A stretch of DNA of 64,000 nt from JBDRLU01 sp043812795 (lineage in GTDB: Bacteria > Chloroflexota > Dehalococcoidia > Dehalococcoidales > UBA2162): assembly GCA_043812795.1 (NCBI GenBank), contig JBDRLU010000068.1, positions 1-64,000 of the forward strand, in the 5' to 3' direction. The position numbers and the translations under genes were made by a program. Positions 8,955-18,216 of this stretch are shown one piece after another. The notes below the pieces were generated by a model that had not been told where the DNA came from, did not search any database, and was given only the letters and a program-made list of their open reading frames with translations. The stretch's first letter is position 1. Each line of letters starts with the position of its first letter.

Positions 8955-9365
8955 CTAAAAATGAAGTTCCATCGCTCGCGGCGGACAGGCCTTAATACAC
9001 AGTTCGCAGACGGCACACTTTTCATTGTGAAAAGTCACCCGCCGGGTGGCTTTATCAAGCTCAAAAGCGCCGGTGGGACACACGGTAACACAGGCGCCGC
9101 AATGAGTGCACCTGTCCTCGTTACGGATGACGTCATGACCGAGCGATTGTATTCTCACGCCGGTTTCAGTCAGGTACTGGATACCCTTATCGTAATTAGC
9201 CGGTTCACCGCGCAATTCCAGCACCAGCAGGCCCTCTGCATCGGGGTTCACCGAAGCTTTCAAGATATTGAATTCGAGGTCAAAATCCTTAATCAGCCGG
9301 AAAACAATCGGCCGGTCAACTACACGCTGGGGAAAATGAAGTACAATCCTTCGCGAAACTACCAT
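8955..9365 (-). CDS. NIL-domain ferredoxin, homocysteine biosynthesis
   Basis: 136 residues. An N-terminal NIL domain (about 1-75) is followed by two [4Fe-4S] motifs, CTHCGACVTVCP and CAVCELCIKACP. It corresponds to the ferredoxin partner of the COG1900 sulfurtransferase in the anaerobic homocysteine pathway. It is the middle gene of a three-gene operon read on the minus strand, 43 bp after COG1900 and touching UPF0280. Confidence 0.92.
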   Translation of the reverse strand: MVVSRRIVLHFPQRVVDRPIVFRLIKDFDLEFNILKASVNPDAEGLLVLELRGEPANYDKGIQYLTETGVRIQSLGHDVIRNEDRCTHCGACVTVCPTGAFELDKATRRVTFHNEKCAVCELCIKACPPRAMELHF

Positions 9366-9408
9366 AGAATACCTCCAAATTTGTCGGTCAGGGAAAGGTA
9401 ACCTTATT

Positions 9409-10617
9409 TTATTCGGTTATCGGACGTTCTTTCAGCGGCTTGACGGTTAGCCCTGATTCGACTCCGGGAAGAGGCATTACCGGCTGAGTAAGTAAGAATT
9501 TCCCGCTTTGTATCCAGTCCTTCAAAGTCGCCGCAATTTCCTGCGCCCGCGTGTAGCTCGATAGCGAACCCGTGGGTACTTCTTTCCCCTGAACCGTGAT
9601 TTTACCCGTCTTTAACTCGGCATAGCTGACTTCGCCCAGAACATCCGGTTTCATCTGCGGGTAGTCCCGTGAATAATCAACGATGCCGGCGAAAATTTCA
9701 GCGTCGGTCACCGTGGTGTATTTCAGGATTTCTTCGGAGAGGATGGGAATGGGGATACCGATGCCGATGGTCAGTGTGCAGCCGTAGCCGAGCATGCTCG
9801 TGCCTACCAACCAGCGCGGGCTCATCTGCTTCAGGTCACCGATGACGGCCAGGGTACCGGCCCCTCTCTTGGGCACTCCGTTCTCGCCGCGGAGCGCCGT
9901 CGGATTGTGCTGGGTGCCCTGCCAGGCAACGAAGCCCACGCCGCCACCAAGGAATATCCTGGTACCGATGCCAATGGTTTTGTAGTACGGGTCGTTCATC
10001 AAGGGCGAAAGCTGCCCGGCGGAACTATAATTGGCGTTACCTATCCGCGGCTTCAGCACACCCATGTAAGTGTAAATCGTCTTATCCGACACGTTCACGG
10101 CCACGTTGTAGTTCTGGTAAGCATTCCGCTGGTCGAAAAGCACGGCCTCGTTAAGGTCTTTAATATTAATCCAGGTTTCCAGCTTCCGGCGGGGATAGCA
10201 ATCGGTGCCGTAGGCCGTGGCGACGAGCCGGATATCTTTACCGGCTACCAGGTCCTCGATAACATGCCCGCCGCCATAATTAAACTCGCCGGGATGTTGC
10301 CGGTTACGGGGGTCGTCATCAGGTAAGGCATTAGCCCCCATGATAAAGTCCACTGCGGCCAGCCCGGCATAAGCCAGCACGTCATTAAGATAGACCTTGC
10401 CGCCGCCCAGCTTGATACGCGGGTTGGCATGGCCGATATTCACGTACATGCTCGACGAACACATCGGGCCGAAAGTGCCGGTAGTAACGACATCGACTTC
10501 CTGGGCCGCCTTCTTGAGGCCCTTTTCTTTGACGACGTCGATAATTTCTTCGGCGGTAAAGACGACGGCCTTGCCTTCTTTTATCTTGCTGTTAATTTCT
10601 TCGATTGTTTTCGCCAT
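9409..10617 (-). CDS. homocysteine biosynthesis protein (COG1900/DUF39)
   Basis: 402 residues, first gene of the homocysteine operon. In the characterised archaeal system this protein carries a persulfide and converts aspartate semialdehyde to homocysteine with its ferredoxin partner. Two cysteines in conserved contexts are visible, C53 (GTFGPMCSSS) and C140 (YGTDCYPRR). Glycine-rich segments such as FLGGGVGFVAWQGTQHNP are typical. The ATG at 10617 is preceded by CTGGAG. Its promoter is close to consensus. Confidence 0.93.
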   Translation of the reverse strand: MAKTIEEINSKIKEGKAVVFTAEEIIDVVKEKGLKKAAQEVDVVTTGTFGPMCSSSMYVNIGHANPRIKLGGGKVYLNDVLAYAGLAAVDFIMGANALPDDDPRNRQHPGEFNYGGGHVIEDLVAGKDIRLVATAYGTDCYPRRKLETWINIKDLNEAVLFDQRNAYQNYNVAVNVSDKTIYTYMGVLKPRIGNANYSSAGQLSPLMNDPYYKTIGIGTRIFLGGGVGFVAWQGTQHNPTALRGENGVPKRGAGTLAVIGDLKQMSPRWLVGTSMLGYGCTLTIGIGIPIPILSEEILKYTTVTDAEIFAGIVDYSRDYPQMKPDVLGEVSYAELKTGKITVQGKEVPTGSLSSYTRAQEIAATLKDWIQSGKFLLTQPVMPLPGVESGLTVKPLKERPITE

Positions 10618-10638
10618 ATTCTAACTCCAGACGTGAAT

Positions 10639-10667
10639 ATAATAGAGAAAAGCCCACGCTATGTCAA
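10639..10667 (-). promoter_or_regulatory. sigma-70 promoter of the homocysteine operon
   Basis: On the minus strand: TTGACA (complement of 10662-10667), a 17-bp spacer and TATTAT (complement of 10639-10644). This is about 22 bp before the ATG of the COG1900 gene, giving a short leader of roughly 15 nt. Confidence 0.75.
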
Positions 10668-10847
10668 TTTAATGGAGACTATAATAATCGGATTAGTTGA
10701 TTAGCATAGGCCAGAAGAGGGAACTTGTCAAGGATAAGTTCGGGGCGTTGCGGCACGAATTCCTGTGTGGGAGTAGCGGACGATAGACACTTTGAGGTGC
10801 TTTTACATGTAAAAATAGAGGCATGGTATTAGACTGTACCCCGGTTA

Positions 10848-12836
10848 TTATGTCCTTCCTGTGTCCTCGCCGTTCGTGGTATCAGAATCTAAATCTTCGG
10901 CAGTATCATAATCTTCTTCCGATGCTTTAAGCGTTTCTTTAAGCTTCTCGGCCTTAGCTTTGTCGACATACCAACGATGGCGTATTTTCACGGCCGGCAG
11001 TTTCATCTTGCGAGCTAACTTTGCCACGATGTCCTGATGAGTGCCAAGAAGAGTCGCTGTCTGAGAGGTGGACATGTACTCTTCCCCCAGGAGAGTCCGC
11101 CTGAAGGTCCGTTCCAGCTGTCCGTGAATATCGAAGAATAACCTCAGCACGAGATAGATAATGATAGCCAGCAGCAATACGGGAATGGCTAAAGCAATAA
11201 ACCCGATGTGAAAAAGGCCGATGATGAATGGGATAAACCACATTCCGGTGAAAATCGCCAGTGAAATCGTAATAGTATCCCGCAGAATGATACGTAGCGT
11301 TTTAGCTCCCCACCTTTTAGCGGATAAACGACGAAGCAGTATATTTTCTACGGCTTCGTCAACGAGGCTTCGGACATTCCGCCATATAATGACAAATGAT
11401 GGTACGCATAAAACTAATAACAAAAAGCTGGACAACAGACCGATGACATCAGCGCGGATACCGCTCAGGAGGGTTAGTTCATCAATATAATTGAGGCCGA
11501 ATGTCCCCACGCCGATAATAATCATCACGATGAGAAGATTGACCATGATAGTCTTAATGGAATCCCGGATTACCAGGGATACTGCATTGCTGCGGGTAAA
11601 AGTAGTACGCAATGCTTGTAGCCAATCTGCCAGACGGGATACCAATATTTTCCACAGTCCGGGCGAACGGCGGTCGAGAAAGCTGGCTACAGAATCTACC
11701 GAACGCATGATATACGGTGTGGTTAAAGATGTGAGAGCTGTCGTCAGAGCAATCACCGGGTAGAGGGGGGCTGTTATTACCCCGCGGTCGACGCCAACCT
11801 TGGTGATAACAAGAGAGAACTCTCCCATTTGGGGCATGCTCATCCCTACCTCTAGTGAGGTTCGACCGTCGTGGCCGGAGATGAAGGTCGCTGCGGTGTT
11901 ACTGATGATTTTGCCCAAGATGAACACACTGCTAACGACAACGGCAGGTATGATGAAATCCCTGAATTGAGTAATATCGATAAGCATTCCGATGCCCACA
12001 AAAAAGAGGGCCGCAAACATGTCCCGTACGGAAGCAATCGTATCCAGGATGACTTCGGAGCCCTCGGTATCACCAATCAGGGCGCCCATGAGAAAGGCAC
12101 CGGCAGCCGTTGATAATTCCAGATACTTACCCACCAGAGCCATGGCAAAGCATAGTCCCAGACTGGTGATAAGTAGAGCTTCCCTGGAATGAAACCGGTG
12201 CGTAAAACTGATAATTCTGGGAACAAGTATGGTGCCGAACACCAGCGAGGCTACTATGAAAATAACCAGCCTCAGTACCAGCGAGCCGATATTAGCGAGA
12301 CTGGCGGCGCCGGTTGTAGCAATACCTGAAAGTAAGGTGACGATAGCTATGGCAGCAAAGTCCTCGACAACGAGGATGCCCACAATAAATTTGGAAGACT
12401 GAAGCTTCAGTTTCCCCATATCCCTCAGTATCTTCACGATTATGGCTGAGCTGCTTATATGCAGGGCAGTACCCAGGAAGATAGCATCTGTCGGGGACCA
12501 ACCCATCAGTCGTCCCAACCCGTAGCCCAGGTAAATCATCGTTGAAATTTCAATTACACCAATTACCAGGACGGATAGGCCGACCTGACGGATTTTGTCC
12601 CAGCTAAACTCAAGGCCCATCACAAAGAGAAGCAGTACCAGGCCCAGGTCCACGAGCATATTTATGGTGTGTACATCTTCTACCGGAGGAACCGGCAATG
12701 TGTGCGGGCCAATCAGCACTCCCGTAATCAAGTAGCCCAGTATTACCGGCTGACGCAGCCGGCGGAACAAAAGTGTTACCGCGCCGGCCACCACCATGAT
12801 AATAGCGAAATCTTTGAGTAGGGTAAGCTCTTCCAT
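10848..12836 (-). CDS. Kef-type (CPA2) cation:proton antiporter with HTH-like tail
   Basis: 662 residues. The first ~390 form the antiporter domain with 12-13 hydrophobic segments, including LGYLITGVLIGPHTLP and VEDFAAIAIVTLL. About 390-575 adds further membrane segments. No TrkA-N/RCK domain is present. Residues 588-637 instead read like an excisionase-type helix-turn-helix: MSTSQTATLLG, then IVAKLARKMKLPAVKI, then RWYVDKAKAEKL. The last 25 residues are acidic and low complexity. A DNA-binding module on a transporter is unexpected; it may sense or bind something other than DNA. The substrate is unknown. Confidence 0.85.
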   Translation of the reverse strand: MEELTLLKDFAIIMVVAGAVTLLFRRLRQPVILGYLITGVLIGPHTLPVPPVEDVHTINMLVDLGLVLLLFVMGLEFSWDKIRQVGLSVLVIGVIEISTMIYLGYGLGRLMGWSPTDAIFLGTALHISSSAIIVKILRDMGKLKLQSSKFIVGILVVEDFAAIAIVTLLSGIATTGAASLANIGSLVLRLVIFIVASLVFGTILVPRIISFTHRFHSREALLITSLGLCFAMALVGKYLELSTAAGAFLMGALIGDTEGSEVILDTIASVRDMFAALFFVGIGMLIDITQFRDFIIPAVVVSSVFILGKIISNTAATFISGHDGRTSLEVGMSMPQMGEFSLVITKVGVDRGVITAPLYPVIALTTALTSLTTPYIMRSVDSVASFLDRRSPGLWKILVSRLADWLQALRTTFTRSNAVSLVIRDSIKTIMVNLLIVMIIIGVGTFGLNYIDELTLLSGIRADVIGLLSSFLLLVLCVPSFVIIWRNVRSLVDEAVENILLRRLSAKRWGAKTLRIILRDTITISLAIFTGMWFIPFIIGLFHIGFIALAIPVLLLAIIIYLVLRLFFDIHGQLERTFRRTLLGEEYMSTSQTATLLGTHQDIVAKLARKMKLPAVKIRHRWYVDKAKAEKLKETLKASEEDYDTAEDLDSDTTNGEDTGRT

Positions 12837-13164
12837 AACCTTTAACTTTTTCTACTAAGAGTCCAGATAAGTTCCCGGTCGGAGAAAAGAGGGACCAGGG
12901 AAAGAATAACACCCCGCCGTTCTTATCGCTTCCAACCGTCCTTGGTTATCCTGGCCTGGTCTCTATTCGGTCTTGCGTCTTCCCCTTCGGCCCAGATAGT
13001 GGTAAGTATAGCATAAGGTAGTGACTGAATTCCCCAGCAAACAGAACTACCTTCAGACCAGACCTTTATAAATCTTCTGCCGGTTTGGAGGTACCCACAA
13101 CCGACGAGACGCCCTCTCCTCGGCAAGAAGAGAGGGATGGGGTGGGGTTATTAGGTTTACGCAG
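12837..13164. other. intergenic region between divergent antiporter and aspS
   Basis: No convincing gene is seen here. The stretch contains a C/T-rich then G/A-rich repeat near 13110-13147 (CCCTCTCCTCGG...GAGAGGGATGGGG), one member of a GC-rich dispersed family. The aspS promoter follows immediately. I see no riboswitch. Confidence 0.5.
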
Positions 13165-13193
13165 TTGAAGAAGACGGCTAGATAAGCTATAAT
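13165..13193 (+). promoter_or_regulatory. sigma-70 promoter of aspS-tig-clpP
   Basis: TTGAAG at 13165-13170, a 17-bp spacer and TATAAT at 13188-13193. Transcription would begin near 13200, about 34 nt before the TTG start of aspS. Confidence 0.75.
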
Positions 13194-13233
13194 CAGCTAT
13201 CAGCACCATTGATATTCCCTGTGGAGATAACTT

Positions 13234-15054
13234 TTGCTTAAAACGCATAGTTGCGGTGAACTGAATAAAACGCACATCGGTAAGACGGTCAAACTGGCTG
13301 GCTGGGTCGACCGGCGCCGCGACCATGGCGGGCTGATTTTCATCGACCTGCGTGACCGAGAAGGAATCGTGCAGGTCGTCTTCGACCCGGCGAAAGCCCG
13401 AGAAGCCCACCAGATGGCCAGTGACGTGCGTAACGAATACGTTATCAGTGTTCAGGGTGAAGTAACGCTGCGTCCGGCGGGAACAGAAAATCCCAAACTG
13501 CCCACCGGTGAGGTTGAGGTTGCCGTCCGTAATACGGAGATACTCAATGCCGCCAAAACACCGCCGTTCTATATCAACGAGGACGCGGACGTTGATGAAA
13601 ACCTGCGCCTCAAATACCGCTATCTCGACCTGCGGCGGACACGGATGCAGCAGAACTTAATATTGCGCCACCGCATCATCAGGTTTATGCGTGATTTACT
13701 GTCTGACCGTGGCTTTATTGAGGTCGAGACACCTATCTTGCTTAAGAGTACGCCGGAGGGTGCCCGCGACTATCTGGTGCCAAGCCGTGTTTATCCGGGC
13801 AAGTTTTATGCATTACCTCAGTCACCGCAGCAGCTCAAGCAGCTATTGATGGTGGCCGGCTTCGAGAAATACTTCCAGATTGCCCGGTGTTTTCGTGACG
13901 AAGATAGCCGGGCGGACCGCCAGCCCGAATTCACCCAGCTCGACCTGGAAATGAGCTTCGTCGAAGAAGAGGATATCTTGAAGCTGATGGAAGAGCTTTA
14001 TACGGCCATGGTCGAGACCGTGGCCCCTGAAATGCGGGTAACCAAACCGTTCCCCCGCCTGAGGTATGCTGACGCCATGGCCCGTTTCGGTAGCGACAAG
14101 CCTGACCTGCGCTTCGGGCTGGAAATAGCTGACCTGTCTGACATCGCTGCTCAGTCAAATTTCACTGTCTTCAAGTCAGCTATTGAGGCGGGAGGAAAAG
14201 TAAAGGGCATCTGTGCCCCGGACTGCGGCAATTATACCCGCAGCCAGCTCGAGGAACTGAACAAGCTGGTGCAGGGCCTCGGCGCCCACGGTCTGCTGAC
14301 TATCTCACTTGGTACTACCGCCGGTAGCCTGGATAACCTGACCGGCGATATGGTGCGGTCGGTTGCCACCAAGTACCTCACTTTAGACCAGATTAAAGAG
14401 ATGGCCCGGCGCTCATCGGCCAAGATGGGCGACCTGCTTCTTATTGTGGCTGATAAGAAGACTATGCTGGTGAATACCGTCCTTGGTGGACTGCGGTGTG
14501 AAATGGGCCGCCGGCTCAAACTGACCGACCCCAAGCAACTCGCTTTTGCTTTCATCATCGATTTCCCCCTGTTCGCCTGGAACGAACAGGAGAAACGCTT
14601 CGAGTCGATGCACCATCCGTTCACTTCACCATGGGTGGAAGACATCCCGTTACTGGATACGGCGCCGGAGAAAGTACGCGGCCGGCATTACGATTTTGTC
14701 TGTAACGGGATGGAGATTGCCGGCGGCAGTATCCGTATTCACCAGAGCGACCTGCAAAAGAAGGTCTTCCGTATCCTGGGTTATCAAGATGAACAGATTA
14801 TGGAGCTTTTCGGCCATTTGCTTGAGGCCTTCGAATATGGTGCTCCACCCCACGGCGGTATTGCCCCTGGCATCGACCGTATCGTTATGATTCTCGCCGG
14901 GGAAGAGACCATCCGGGAAGTAATTGCCTTCCCCAAAAATCAAAATGCCGTTGACCTGACCTTTAACGCGCCGGCGTCAGTCACCGACCAGCAACTGGCC
15001 GAACTGCATATCCAGGTGCGCGATGAGAAATTACCAGTACAGGAGAAACAGTGA
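13234..15054 (+). CDS. aspS: aspartyl-tRNA synthetase, bacterial type
   Basis: 606 residues: OB-fold anticodon-binding domain, class II catalytic core and a GAD insertion of the bacterial type. Class II motifs are visible in CFRDEDSRADRQPEFTQLDL (motif 2) and GIAPGIDRIVMILAGEETIR (motif 3). The TTG start at 13234 is supported by GGAG at 13223-13226. The stop codon overlaps the GTG start of tig. Because no asnS or gatCAB is seen in the window, whether the enzyme is discriminating cannot be judged. Confidence 0.97.
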   Translation: MLKTHSCGELNKTHIGKTVKLAGWVDRRRDHGGLIFIDLRDREGIVQVVFDPAKAREAHQMASDVRNEYVISVQGEVTLRPAGTENPKLPTGEVEVAVRNTEILNAAKTPPFYINEDADVDENLRLKYRYLDLRRTRMQQNLILRHRIIRFMRDLLSDRGFIEVETPILLKSTPEGARDYLVPSRVYPGKFYALPQSPQQLKQLLMVAGFEKYFQIARCFRDEDSRADRQPEFTQLDLEMSFVEEEDILKLMEELYTAMVETVAPEMRVTKPFPRLRYADAMARFGSDKPDLRFGLEIADLSDIAAQSNFTVFKSAIEAGGKVKGICAPDCGNYTRSQLEELNKLVQGLGAHGLLTISLGTTAGSLDNLTGDMVRSVATKYLTLDQIKEMARRSSAKMGDLLLIVADKKTMLVNTVLGGLRCEMGRRLKLTDPKQLAFAFIIDFPLFAWNEQEKRFESMHHPFTSPWVEDIPLLDTAPEKVRGRHYDFVCNGMEIAGGSIRIHQSDLQKKVFRILGYQDEQIMELFGHLLEAFEYGAPPHGGIAPGIDRIVMILAGEETIREVIAFPKNQNAVDLTFNAPASVTDQQLAELHIQVRDEKLPVQEKQ

Positions 15055-16400
15055 AAGTAGCCCACGATAAAACCGAAAACAGCGAGGCCTATCTTACCAT
15101 CGAAGTCGAGCCGACCGAGGTCGAAGAGTCCATGGAGAAGACTTACCGTCGCTTGGTGCAAAGAAGGACCATCCCCGGCTTCCGCAAGGGGAAAGCCCCG
15201 CGGGCCGTCTTCGAGCGCTACGTCGGTCGGAAGAACCTGCTCGAAGACGCCATCACCGACCTCGTTCCGGAAGTCTATGAGAAAGCGCTTAAAGAGCAGG
15301 GCATCGAGCCGATTGCCCGGCCCCAGCTTGAGCTGGCCCAGACCGAACCGATGATACTCAAGGCTATCGTCCCGCTCAAACCTACCGTCCAGCTCGGCGA
15401 TTATAAGCATATCCAGGTGGAACCGGTGCCTCCAACCGAAGTTACCGAAGACACCATCGATGCGGTTATCGAAGAACTACGTCACCAGCATGCCACTTGG
15501 GAACCGGTGGAACGCCCGGTGGACGCTGGTGACTTGATTGCCTTCGATATCTGGAGCAATGTCGAAGATAAGCCTTTCCTCAACCAGAAGGGTGCCCAGT
15601 ACCAGGTCCAGCGCGATTCGTCCTTTCCTGCACCGGGATTCGCCGAACAAATCATCGGCCTGAAAAAGGACGAAGAGAAAGAGTTTAAGCTCAGCCTACC
15701 GACCGACTATTCCAGAAGCGAAGTAGCCGGAAAAGAAGCCTCGTTTAAAGTAAGGATTAACGAAATCAAGCAGGAGGTTCTGCCGCCACTGAACGATGAG
15801 TTCGCCACCACGGTTAACCCCGATTTCAAAACTGTAGCCGAGTTGCGGAAGGCCGTGGCCGACGATATGAAAGCCAGAGCCGAAGAAAGAGCCCGTAGCG
15901 AATTCGAGGACAAGGCCATCAAGGCGGCTGTAGCGCTGACCAAGGTTGAATTTCCGCCGGTATTGGTCGATGACGAAATCCACCACCTTCTCGAACAGCG
16001 TTTTCAAAGGGGCAATGACGAACTGGAAACGTATTTACGCACGATTAATAAGACTGAAGAACAGCTTCATGACGAACTGCGTCCGCTAGCCACGGATAGA
16101 GTTACCAACGCTCTCGTCCTCGGTAAAGTTACCGAGGAGGAGAAAATCGAGGTCAGCGATACGGAGATAGACGGCGAAATCGAAAAGGCTACCAGCCGGG
16201 CTACGGAGAAAAAAGAGGAACTGGGCAAAGTGCTCAATACGCCTCAGGCCCGGCAGTCAATCCGTCAATCGCTGCTTGTTCGTAAAACCATTGAAAAGTT
16301 GGTTGAGATTGCGCAAAGCAACGCAGTTGAGGAACCCAAGTCAAAGCCAAAGAAAACTAAGACGAAAACAAAAGACACTAAGGAAACAAAGGAGGAATAA
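15051..16400 (+). CDS. tig: trigger factor
   Basis: Ribosome-associated chaperone and prolyl isomerase, 449 residues. The ribosome-binding signature GFRKGKAPRAVFERY is near residue 45, followed by the FKBP-type PPIase domain (DLIAFDIW..., QIIGLKKDEEKEF) and the long helical C-terminal arms. The last ~25 residues are a Lys/Thr/Glu tail. The GTG start overlaps the aspS stop (GTGA) and is preceded by AGGAG. tig-clpP is a classic pair. Confidence 0.95.
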   Translation: MKVAHDKTENSEAYLTIEVEPTEVEESMEKTYRRLVQRRTIPGFRKGKAPRAVFERYVGRKNLLEDAITDLVPEVYEKALKEQGIEPIARPQLELAQTEPMILKAIVPLKPTVQLGDYKHIQVEPVPPTEVTEDTIDAVIEELRHQHATWEPVERPVDAGDLIAFDIWSNVEDKPFLNQKGAQYQVQRDSSFPAPGFAEQIIGLKKDEEKEFKLSLPTDYSRSEVAGKEASFKVRINEIKQEVLPPLNDEFATTVNPDFKTVAELRKAVADDMKARAEERARSEFEDKAIKAAVALTKVEFPPVLVDDEIHHLLEQRFQRGNDELETYLRTINKTEEQLHDELRPLATDRVTNALVLGKVTEEEKIEVSDTEIDGEIEKATSRATEKKEELGKVLNTPQARQSIRQSLLVRKTIEKLVEIAQSNAVEEPKSKPKKTKTKTKDTKETKEE

Positions 16401-16401
16401 A

Positions 16402-17013
16402 ATGGACTTACCCAAGAACGTTATACCCATGGTCGTGGAAAGCGGGGCGCGGGGAGAGCGGGCTTTCGATATTTATTCACTGCTCCTCCGGGAGCGAATT
16501 ATCATGCTGGGCATGCCCATTAATGACCAGGTGGCTAATGTCATTATCGCCCAGCTACTCTTTCTGGATAGGGAAGACCCGGACAAGGATATTAGCCTCT
16601 ACATTCACTCTCCCGGGGGCATCATTAGCTCCGGCCTGGCCATTTATGATACCATACAGCTTATCCGCCCGGCTGTCTCTACCATCTGCGTCGGATTGGC
16701 TGCCAGCATGGCCACCGTACTCTTAGCCGCCGGCGCCAAAGGGAAGCGCTATGCTTTGCAGAACTCGACCATCCATCTCCATCAACCGCTTGGCAGTGCT
16801 CAGGGGCAGGCCACCGATATCGAAATTGCCGCTCGAGAGATTCTACGACAGCAGGTAATAATCAATGATATCCTGGTCAAGCACACTGGCCAGCCGCTCG
16901 AGAAGATAAAACATGATACGGATCGTGATTATTTTCTTAACCCGCAGCAGGCCGTCGAATACGGGCTTGTCGATGAAGTCCTGGCCAAGCCGCCCAAAGA
17001 GGTCAAGAAGTAA
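16402..17013 (+). CDS. clpP: ATP-dependent Clp protease proteolytic subunit
   Basis: 203 residues. The catalytic triad can be placed at S102 (GLAASMATVLL), H127 (HLHQPLG) and D176 (DRDYF). The usual GQAASMGA is GLAASMATV here, a conservative change beside the serine. ATG 16402 is chosen because GGAGGA ends 5-6 nt upstream; an upstream in-frame extension would run inside tig and is Lys/Arg-rich. clpX is not next to it, unlike in many bacteria. Confidence 0.96.
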   Translation: MDLPKNVIPMVVESGARGERAFDIYSLLLRERIIMLGMPINDQVANVIIAQLLFLDREDPDKDISLYIHSPGGIISSGLAIYDTIQLIRPAVSTICVGLAASMATVLLAAGAKGKRYALQNSTIHLHQPLGSAQGQATDIEIAAREILRQQVIINDILVKHTGQPLEKIKHDTDRDYFLNPQQAVEYGLVDEVLAKPPKEVKK

Positions 17014-17056
17014 TCTAAACTTCGGCTTGTCCGGTTCGAAACAGGTGGACGGCTAT

Positions 17057-17092
17057 AGTGCCCTTTTCCTTCGCAAGGAAGGGGGCACTTGT
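17057..17092 (+). terminator. intrinsic terminator after clpP
   Basis: A 15-bp stem, 17057-17071 with 17075-17089 (AGTGCCC... / ...GGGCACT, two G-T pairs), with a 3-nt CGC loop and followed by TTGTTTAT. Confidence 0.7.
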
Positions 17093-17158
17093 TTATCAAA
17101 AAGGCTTCCCTTCCCCATTCGACTGGTGTTCGGCCTGTTCTGATGATAAGATGAAGCT

Positions 17159-17914
17159 GTGGCCTGTTATATCGGTACATCAGGCTGGCATTACGACCAC
17201 TGGCGCGGCGTCTTCTATCCCGAAGGGTTGCCCAAGGCGAGGTGGCTGGAGTTTTATGCCCGCCACTTCACTACGGTAGAAATCAATAACAGTTTCTACC
17301 GTTTGCCTTCGGAAGCGGCTTTTGCCGGGTGGCGTGATAGTTCACCGGCGGACTTTACCTTTGCCTTAAAGGTAAACCGCTTTATCACTCACATCAAACG
17401 CTTGAAGAATACGGGAGAAGCCATCGCCAAATTTCTTGATAGAGCTAAGATCTTGGGTAAAAAATTAGGCCCGCTGCTGTACCAGCTTCCACCCAACATG
17501 CACCGCAACGATGAGGTGCTGGCTTCTTTTCTGGCCGCTTTACCGCTGGGATTACAGCATGTCTTTGAGTTCCGGCATCTTTCCTGTCTGGATGAAAGGG
17601 TCTTTTCCCTCTTGCGCCAACATAACGCAGGGTTCTGCGTTTTCGATATGCCGGACATAGTCTGCCCGCTGATGGCGACGGCCGATTTTGCCTATATCAG
17701 GTTCCACGGCAGTAGCGGGCTTTATTCGAGCCGATATTCCGATGAGGAGTTAGCCGGTTGGGCGGAGAGAATAAGCAGCCTGGTGCGGGACCTAAAAGCA
17801 GTCCATCTCTATTTTAATAATGACGCTGAAGCTTTCGCCGTAAGCAACGCCAGAACGCTTCGTGAATATTTGCTCGGGGGCGGTAAGGTAGCCTCCGGCT
17901 CCGAGATGATTTAG
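17159..17914 (+). CDS. DUF72 (YecE-like) family protein
   Basis: 251 residues of TIM-barrel-like DUF72 type. The N-terminal signature YIGTSGWHYDHWRGVFYP and EINNSFYRLP, the central FALKVNRFITHIKRL and the end YFNNDAEAFAVSNARTL are diagnostic. The biochemical function of the family is not established. GTG 17159 gives the family's usual N-terminus. It lies between the clpP terminator and a tRNA gene. Confidence 0.9.
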   Translation: MACYIGTSGWHYDHWRGVFYPEGLPKARWLEFYARHFTTVEINNSFYRLPSEAAFAGWRDSSPADFTFALKVNRFITHIKRLKNTGEAIAKFLDRAKILGKKLGPLLYQLPPNMHRNDEVLASFLAALPLGLQHVFEFRHLSCLDERVFSLLRQHNAGFCVFDMPDIVCPLMATADFAYIRFHGSSGLYSSRYSDEELAGWAERISSLVRDLKAVHLYFNNDAEAFAVSNARTLREYLLGGGKVASGSEMI

Positions 17915-17925
17915 CTTGACTTGGG

Positions 17926-17954
17926 TTGACTTCAACTATTGAGTGCTATATCAT
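17926..17954 (+). promoter_or_regulatory. promoter of the CAT-anticodon tRNA
   Basis: TTGACT at 17926-17931, a 17-bp spacer and TATCAT at 17949-17954, 41 bp before the mature 5' end of the tRNA. Confidence 0.55.
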
Positions 17955-17994
17955 ATTTGGCGGTAACTAATCTTACTTTTACCCTTTATACCAC

Positions 17995-18066
17995 GGGCTC
18001 GTAGCTCAGGGGCAGAGCGGGCGGCTCATAACCGCTTGGTCGTAGGTTCGAAACCTACCGAGCCCA
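17995..18066 (+). tRNA. tRNA-Met (CAT), elongator type
   Basis: The acceptor stem GGGCTCG/CGAGCCC, D arm GCTC-GAGC, anticodon stem GGCGG/CCGCT around loop CTCATAA and T arm GTAGG-TTCGAAA-CCTAC are all intact. The 3' CCA is not encoded. A G1-C72 pair argues against initiator tRNA; a tRNA-Ile2 with modified CAT cannot be excluded by eye. Confidence 0.92.
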
Positions 18067-18216
18067 CTTCCGAAGCTAAATTACCATAAAATACGACTGT
18101 TTCTTTCAAAAAATCGTATTTTCTCCCCGAAGCTACAGAATTATTGTATTTAAGGGAATTACTTTATCTACTTCTGGGTAGCTGGGGAGGCGGCGGTCAA
18201 AGTTACTATTCGGCAG

